7,877 bases of DNA from Streptococcaceae bacterium (GTDB taxonomy: Bacteria; Bacillota; Bacilli; Lactobacillales; Streptococcaceae), in assembly GCA_031259195.1 (NCBI GenBank), contig JAIRLR010000152.1, forward strand, positions 1 to 7,877. The letters are read 5' to 3'. Positions within the stretch are counted from its first letter, which is position 1; each line of letters opens with the position of its first letter. Both the position numbers and the translations under genes were made by a program. Below the pieces are notes generated by a model, which saw nothing but the letters and a program-made list of their open reading frames with translations, ran no database searches and was not told where the DNA came from. Shown here piece after piece: positions 4,820-7,877 of this stretch.

Positions 4820-6253
4820 CTATTTTTTCGGAATACTAATTAAAAACGTTGTTCCTTTTTTTATTTTACTTTCAACGGATATTTTTCCATTATAATTTTC
4901 AATTAACTGCTGTGCAATAGCTAAGCCTAAGCCATTACCGCCTTTTTTGCGAGCGCGTGCTTTGTCTACACGGTAAAAGCGATTAAAGATTTTATTTAAG
5001 TCTTCTTGAGCAATTCCTTCGCCGTAATCGTGAATAGAGATTTTAACTTCTTTTTCATCTGACTTCGCGGTAATATCTACTTGCTGCTTATTTGCAGAGT
5101 ACTTGATGGCATTATCAAAGATGATGATAACTATCTGTTCTAGATGATTGCGATAAATGGCAGCTTGGGTATTTTTTGCTAATTTATCTATTAAATTTAA
5201 CTTAAACTCTGGATAAAGCATCCGAAAGTTATTGATTATTTGGATAAGAGTTGTTTTAACCTTTGTTACTTCTTTTAGATAACGCACATCTAATTGTTTT
5301 GCGCGTGTTAATTCTAGCATTTCTTGAATAAGATTTTTCATTCGTTCAATTTCTTTTAAGCTTACTTGTAAAGCTTCTTCTAAAACTTTTGGATCGTCTT
5401 TTCCCCAACGATTAAGCATACTTAGCTGTCCTTGAATAATGGCAACAGGGGTTCTTAATTCATGAGAGACATCTGAAACAAACTGTTCTTGCTGATTAGT
5501 ATATGAACGCATCCGCTCTAGCATTTTATTAAAAATTTTGGCTAAGTCTTCTAACTCATCGTTTGTTTTGATTTTTTCCATTTGCAGATCTGATTGCGGA
5601 TCTTGACTGATTGCTTCCATTGTATCTCGCAGGGTGCGAATTGGTTTTAAAAAACGTGAAGCTAGGATGTATCCTAAAGTGCTGCTTAAAAACAGCGCTA
5701 TTATTTCTAAGCTCATTAAAGCAATTAACAGTCCTTTGCGGATATCATAAAAGCTTGAAAGTTTGTCAGAGACTTGAAGATAACCAACTACCCTTTTCGT
5801 TTTATCAGAAACTAAACTTTTCGTTATTAGCAAACCATTTTTATTAAAAGGCAAAAAGGGAGAGCTTTTTGTATCTTTTTGCCAAGTTTTCTCTTTAGAA
5901 GTGTATAGCATCTTTTTTTTGGCATTAAAAATACCCACAGCTATCGAAGGTTGCTCTGAAATTGAAACAAAGCGATTGATATCTGCTTGCTTTTTATTTA
6001 TTAAGCCTTCAGCACTTAATAGTTTAATTACTTTATCATTTGTTAATTCGCGATCGGCTTTTTTTAGGCAACTTTTAATTTTTACGATCGTTCGTTCCAT
6101 TTTTTGCTGTTCTTCGATAATAACCAAGTTTAAAGCAGATCTATAGGTTATGACAACAAAGATGCTCAAAATGATAAAAATAAAAATTGAACTAGCAAAA
6201 GCCCACTTTATAGCTAAAGATAGACCTTTTTTATTGTTTTCTTTTTGTTTCAT
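4820..6253 (-). CDS. arlS: Sensor histidine kinase, ArlS/CsrS-like
   Basis: This 477-residue membrane kinase is the partner of the response regulator just upstream. Its layout is: first membrane helix about 16-37, an extracytoplasmic sensing region about 38-172, second helix about 174-197, HAMP linker about 198-250, and the dimerisation/phosphoacceptor helix with SHELRTP (His264). This is followed by NRWGKDDP (281-288), a stretch characteristic of the ArlS group. The ATPase domain shows the N box FDNAIKYS (Asn381), G1 DYGEGI (409-414), F box FNRFYRVD (423-430) and G2 GGNGLGLAI (438-446), all intact. Its ATG overlaps the regulator stop by 4 bp (ATGA), implying translational coupling. In staphylococci ArlRS controls autolysis, adhesion and metal or metabolic responses. 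Here the signal is unknown, but the linked carboxypeptidase gene suggests the envelope. The name is by similarity from memory; CsrS-type naming is the alternative. Confidence 0.93.
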   Translation of the reverse strand: MKQKENNKKGLSLAIKWAFASSIFIFIILSIFVVITYRSALNLVIIEEQQKMERTIVKIKSCLKKADRELTNDKVIKLLSAEGLINKKQADINRFVSISEQPSIAVGIFNAKKKMLYTSKEKTWQKDTKSSPFLPFNKNGLLITKSLVSDKTKRVVGYLQVSDKLSSFYDIRKGLLIALMSLEIIALFLSSTLGYILASRFLKPIRTLRDTMEAISQDPQSDLQMEKIKTNDELEDLAKIFNKMLERMRSYTNQQEQFVSDVSHELRTPVAIIQGQLSMLNRWGKDDPKVLEEALQVSLKEIERMKNLIQEMLELTRAKQLDVRYLKEVTKVKTTLIQIINNFRMLYPEFKLNLIDKLAKNTQAAIYRNHLEQIVIIIFDNAIKYSANKQQVDITAKSDEKEVKISIHDYGEGIAQEDLNKIFNRFYRVDKARARKKGGNGLGLAIAQQLIENYNGKISVESKIKKGTTFLISIPKK

Positions 6254-6945
6254 GTGCGCATAACATATCCTAAGCCACGCACTGTTTGAATATAACTATC
6301 TTCCCCTGGAAGGTCGATTTTATTTCTTAAATAACGAACATATACATCGACAACGTTGGTTTCAATATTGTTATTTTCATAACCCCAGACCATTTCTAAT
6401 AATTTTTCACGTTCTAAGACAGTGTTCACATTTTCCATTAATGTTAATAACAATTCATACTCACGTTTTGTTAAATTGATCACTTCATTTCGTCGACGAA
6501 CTAAACGATTTTCTTTTTCAACAATGATATCACGATAATCTACGGTGGTTTGCTGTTTATTTGCTTTTTTATCGCCGCTTTCAATATCAATGCGGCGAAG
6601 TAAAGCGCGCAAACGAGCTAATAACTCCTCAATGGCAAATGGCTTAACAATATAGTCATCTGCACCATGATCTAAACCAGATACGCGATCCATAATATCA
6701 TCGCGTGCGGTAATCATAATAATCGGAGTGTTTTTCATTTGACGGATTCTACGTGTTACCTCTAAGCCATTTAACTCAGGCAGCATTAAATCCAACAAAA
6801 TAGCATCCCAATTATTATTTAACACCTCTTCTAGTCCTGTGCGTCCATTGTTTTGAATTTCAGTATCATACCCCTCATGTTGCAATTCCAGCGAAACAAA
6901 GTTTGCTAAGTTCTCTTCATCTTCAATAATTAATATTTTTGCCAT
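6250..6945 (-). CDS. arlR: OmpR-family response regulator, ArlR/CsrR-like
   Basis: This 231-residue DNA-binding regulator has a receiver domain (1-118) with the acidic pocket Glu8/Asp9, the phosphoacceptor Asp52 in LLDLMLPELNG, Thr79 in MITARDD and Lys101 in DYIVKPF. All switch residues are present. A linker (119-138) rich in charged residues leads to an OmpR/PhoB winged-helix domain (about 139-231), with the typical LTKREYELLLTLM, VWGYE and ending TVRGLGYVMR. The kinase at 4820-6253 should phosphorylate it. It starts 25 bp after the gnd stop with a strong GGAAGGAGA ribosome binding site nine bases from the ATG, so it is likely read from the gnd transcript or a promoter within gnd. No promoter is visible in the 25-bp gap. 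Targets cannot be predicted here, though the downstream dacA-like gene is an obvious candidate. Confidence 0.94.
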   Translation of the reverse strand: MAKILIIEDEENLANFVSLELQHEGYDTEIQNNGRTGLEEVLNNNWDAILLDLMLPELNGLEVTRRIRQMKNTPIIMITARDDIMDRVSGLDHGADDYIVKPFAIEELLARLRALLRRIDIESGDKKANKQQTTVDYRDIIVEKENRLVRRRNEVINLTKREYELLLTLMENVNTVLEREKLLEMVWGYENNNIETNVVDVYVRYLRNKIDLPGEDSYIQTVRGLGYVMRT

Positions 6946-6970
6946 GTTATATTTTCTCCTTCCATTTCAA

Positions 6971-7877
6971 TTATTTCTCTTTATGCCACGAGTAGTGAAA
7001 ATCTCCATCTTTATCTATGCGTTTATAAGTATGAGCGCCAAAGTAGTCTCGCTGAGCTTGAATCAGATTGGCTGGCAGTTTTTCGGCGCGGTAACTATCA
7101 TAATAAGCAATAGCGCTAGAAAATGCGGGCACAGCAATACCGACTTTAACAGCTTCCATAACAACTTCGCGAGTCGCTTGTTGATAATCTTTAGTTACTT
7201 CTGTGAAGTAATCATCTAACAAAAGATTTTCAAGTTTTGGATTAGTTTGATATGCGTCTGTAATTTTTTGTAAGAACTTAGCGCGAATAATACAACCAGC
7301 GCGCCAAATTTGAGCAATCTCGCCAAATGGTAATTGCCAACCATATTCTTTTGAAGCCACTCTTAACTGGGCAAATCCTTGAGTATAACTCATGATTTTA
7401 GCAAAGTAGAGGGCTTTGCGGATTTTTTCAGTAAATTGGTTTCTTCCGCCTTCAACTTTATAATATGGATCTATTGCTGCTTTTGCTAAAATTTTGCTGG
7501 CTTTTACTCTTTCTTCTTTATAGGAAGAAATATAACGAGCAAAGACTGATTCTGTAATTAGTGGCAGCGGTACTCCTAAGTCAAGTGCACTTTGTGATGT
7601 CCATTTGCCCGTTCCTTTATTAGCAGCAACATCTAAAATAACATCAACTATTGGTTTATTAGTTCCTATGTCATCGATACGCTCTAAAATATCGGCGGTA
7701 ATTTCAATTAAATAAGATTCTAGTTCGCCATAATTCCATTCTTTAAAAGAATCACCAATCATGTCAGGACTAAAACGAAGGAGTTGCTGTTGCAGAGCAA
7801 AACTTTCAGCAATTAGCTGCATATCGCCGTATTCAATGCCGTTATGAACCATTTTTACAAAATGGCCGGCCCCGTTT
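6971..7877 (-). CDS. gnd: 6-phosphogluconate dehydrogenase (decarboxylating), N-terminus outside window
   Basis: This cytoplasmic enzyme of the oxidative pentose phosphate pathway converts 6-phosphogluconate to ribulose 5-phosphate and CO2 with reduction of NADP+. The window covers about 301 C-terminal residues of a family usually near 470-480. The frame is open to base 7877, where it reads [20 protein letters not shown], the conserved substrate-binding and catalytic stretch with Lys and the HNGxEY motif. The internal ATG at 7852 is therefore not the start. Further family marks are GTGKWTS, the helical-domain [10 protein letters not shown], and the C-terminal tail beginning [10 protein letters not shown] that reaches into the partner subunit's active site. 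The Rossmann cofactor domain lies outside. Its stop is 25 bp before the response regulator gene, on the same strand. In heterofermentative lactic acid bacteria the enzyme is central to sugar use; in homofermenters it supplies NADPH and pentoses. Confidence 0.97.
   Translation of the reverse strand, partial: NGAGHFVKMVHNGIEYGDMQLIAESFALQQQLLRFSPDMIGDSFKEWNYGELESYLIEITADILERIDDIGTNKPIVDVILDVAANKGTGKWTSQSALDLGVPLPLITESVFARYISSYKEERVKASKILAKAAIDPYYKVEGGRNQFTEKIRKALYFAKIMSYTQGFAQLRVASKEYGWQLPFGEIAQIWRAGCIIRAKFLQKITDAYQTNPKLENLLLDDYFTEVTKDYQQATREVVMEAVKVGIAVPAFSSAIAYYDSYRAEKLPANLIQAQRDYFGAHTYKRIDKDGDFHYSWHKEK

Noticed and set aside
5611..6146. Open frames on the + strand inside the kinase gene
   Set aside because: Antisense to a complete histidine kinase with all motifs; low-complexity hydrophobic shadows.
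6944..7219. Open frame of 91 codons on the + strand across the gnd 3' end
   Set aside because: Antisense to conserved 6-phosphogluconate dehydrogenase sequence; no ribosome binding site or family resemblance.

Overview
This AT-rich window looks like chromosome of a lactic acid bacterium (Lactobacillales, most likely Lactobacillaceae). The support is strong AGGAG-type ribosome binding sites, a lipoprotein-type YidC, an ArlS/CsrS-like kinase carrying the NRWGKDDP signature, and a 6-phosphogluconate dehydrogenase gene directly in front of the two-component pair. Genus and species cannot be settled from the window alone.

Left part (1-1519): two abutting, decayed IS5-family insertion sequences, both on the + strand. 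The first (1-639, left end outside the window) keeps the DDE residues. It has a plausible -1 programmed frameshift site at 33-42, is interrupted by a clean 64-bp hairpin insertion at 162-225, and carries a further frameshift near 268-271. The second (629-1519) is an ISL2-group element with recognisable ends, a one-base deletion near 984 and an in-frame stop at 1061.

Middle (1547-3198, + strand): an inositol-monophosphatase family gene (suhB-like), then, 68 bp later, a YidC/Oxa1 membrane insertase with a lipoprotein signal and a TTG start.

Convergent intergenic region (3199-3489): no gene. It holds a 221-bp MITE-like element (3243-3463) with 15-bp perfect terminal inverted repeats and several internal hairpins. 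Nested inside it, on the opposite strand, is a second copy (61/64 identical) of the same 64-bp hairpin unit that disrupts the first transposase. This two-context repeat is the most interesting signal in the window.

Right part (3490-7877, all - strand): a tightly packed likely operon, read right to left. It contains gnd (6-phosphogluconate dehydrogenase, N-terminus beyond the window), an OmpR-type response regulator (arlR-like), its sensor kinase (arlS-like, overlapping by 4 bp) and a D-alanyl-D-alanine carboxypeptidase-type serine peptidase (dacA-like). The layout joins an oxidative pentose phosphate enzyme, an envelope-type two-component system and a peptidoglycan-trimming enzyme. The carboxypeptidase has Ser where the SxN motif normally has Asn, and YidC has Lys where the groove Arg normally sits.
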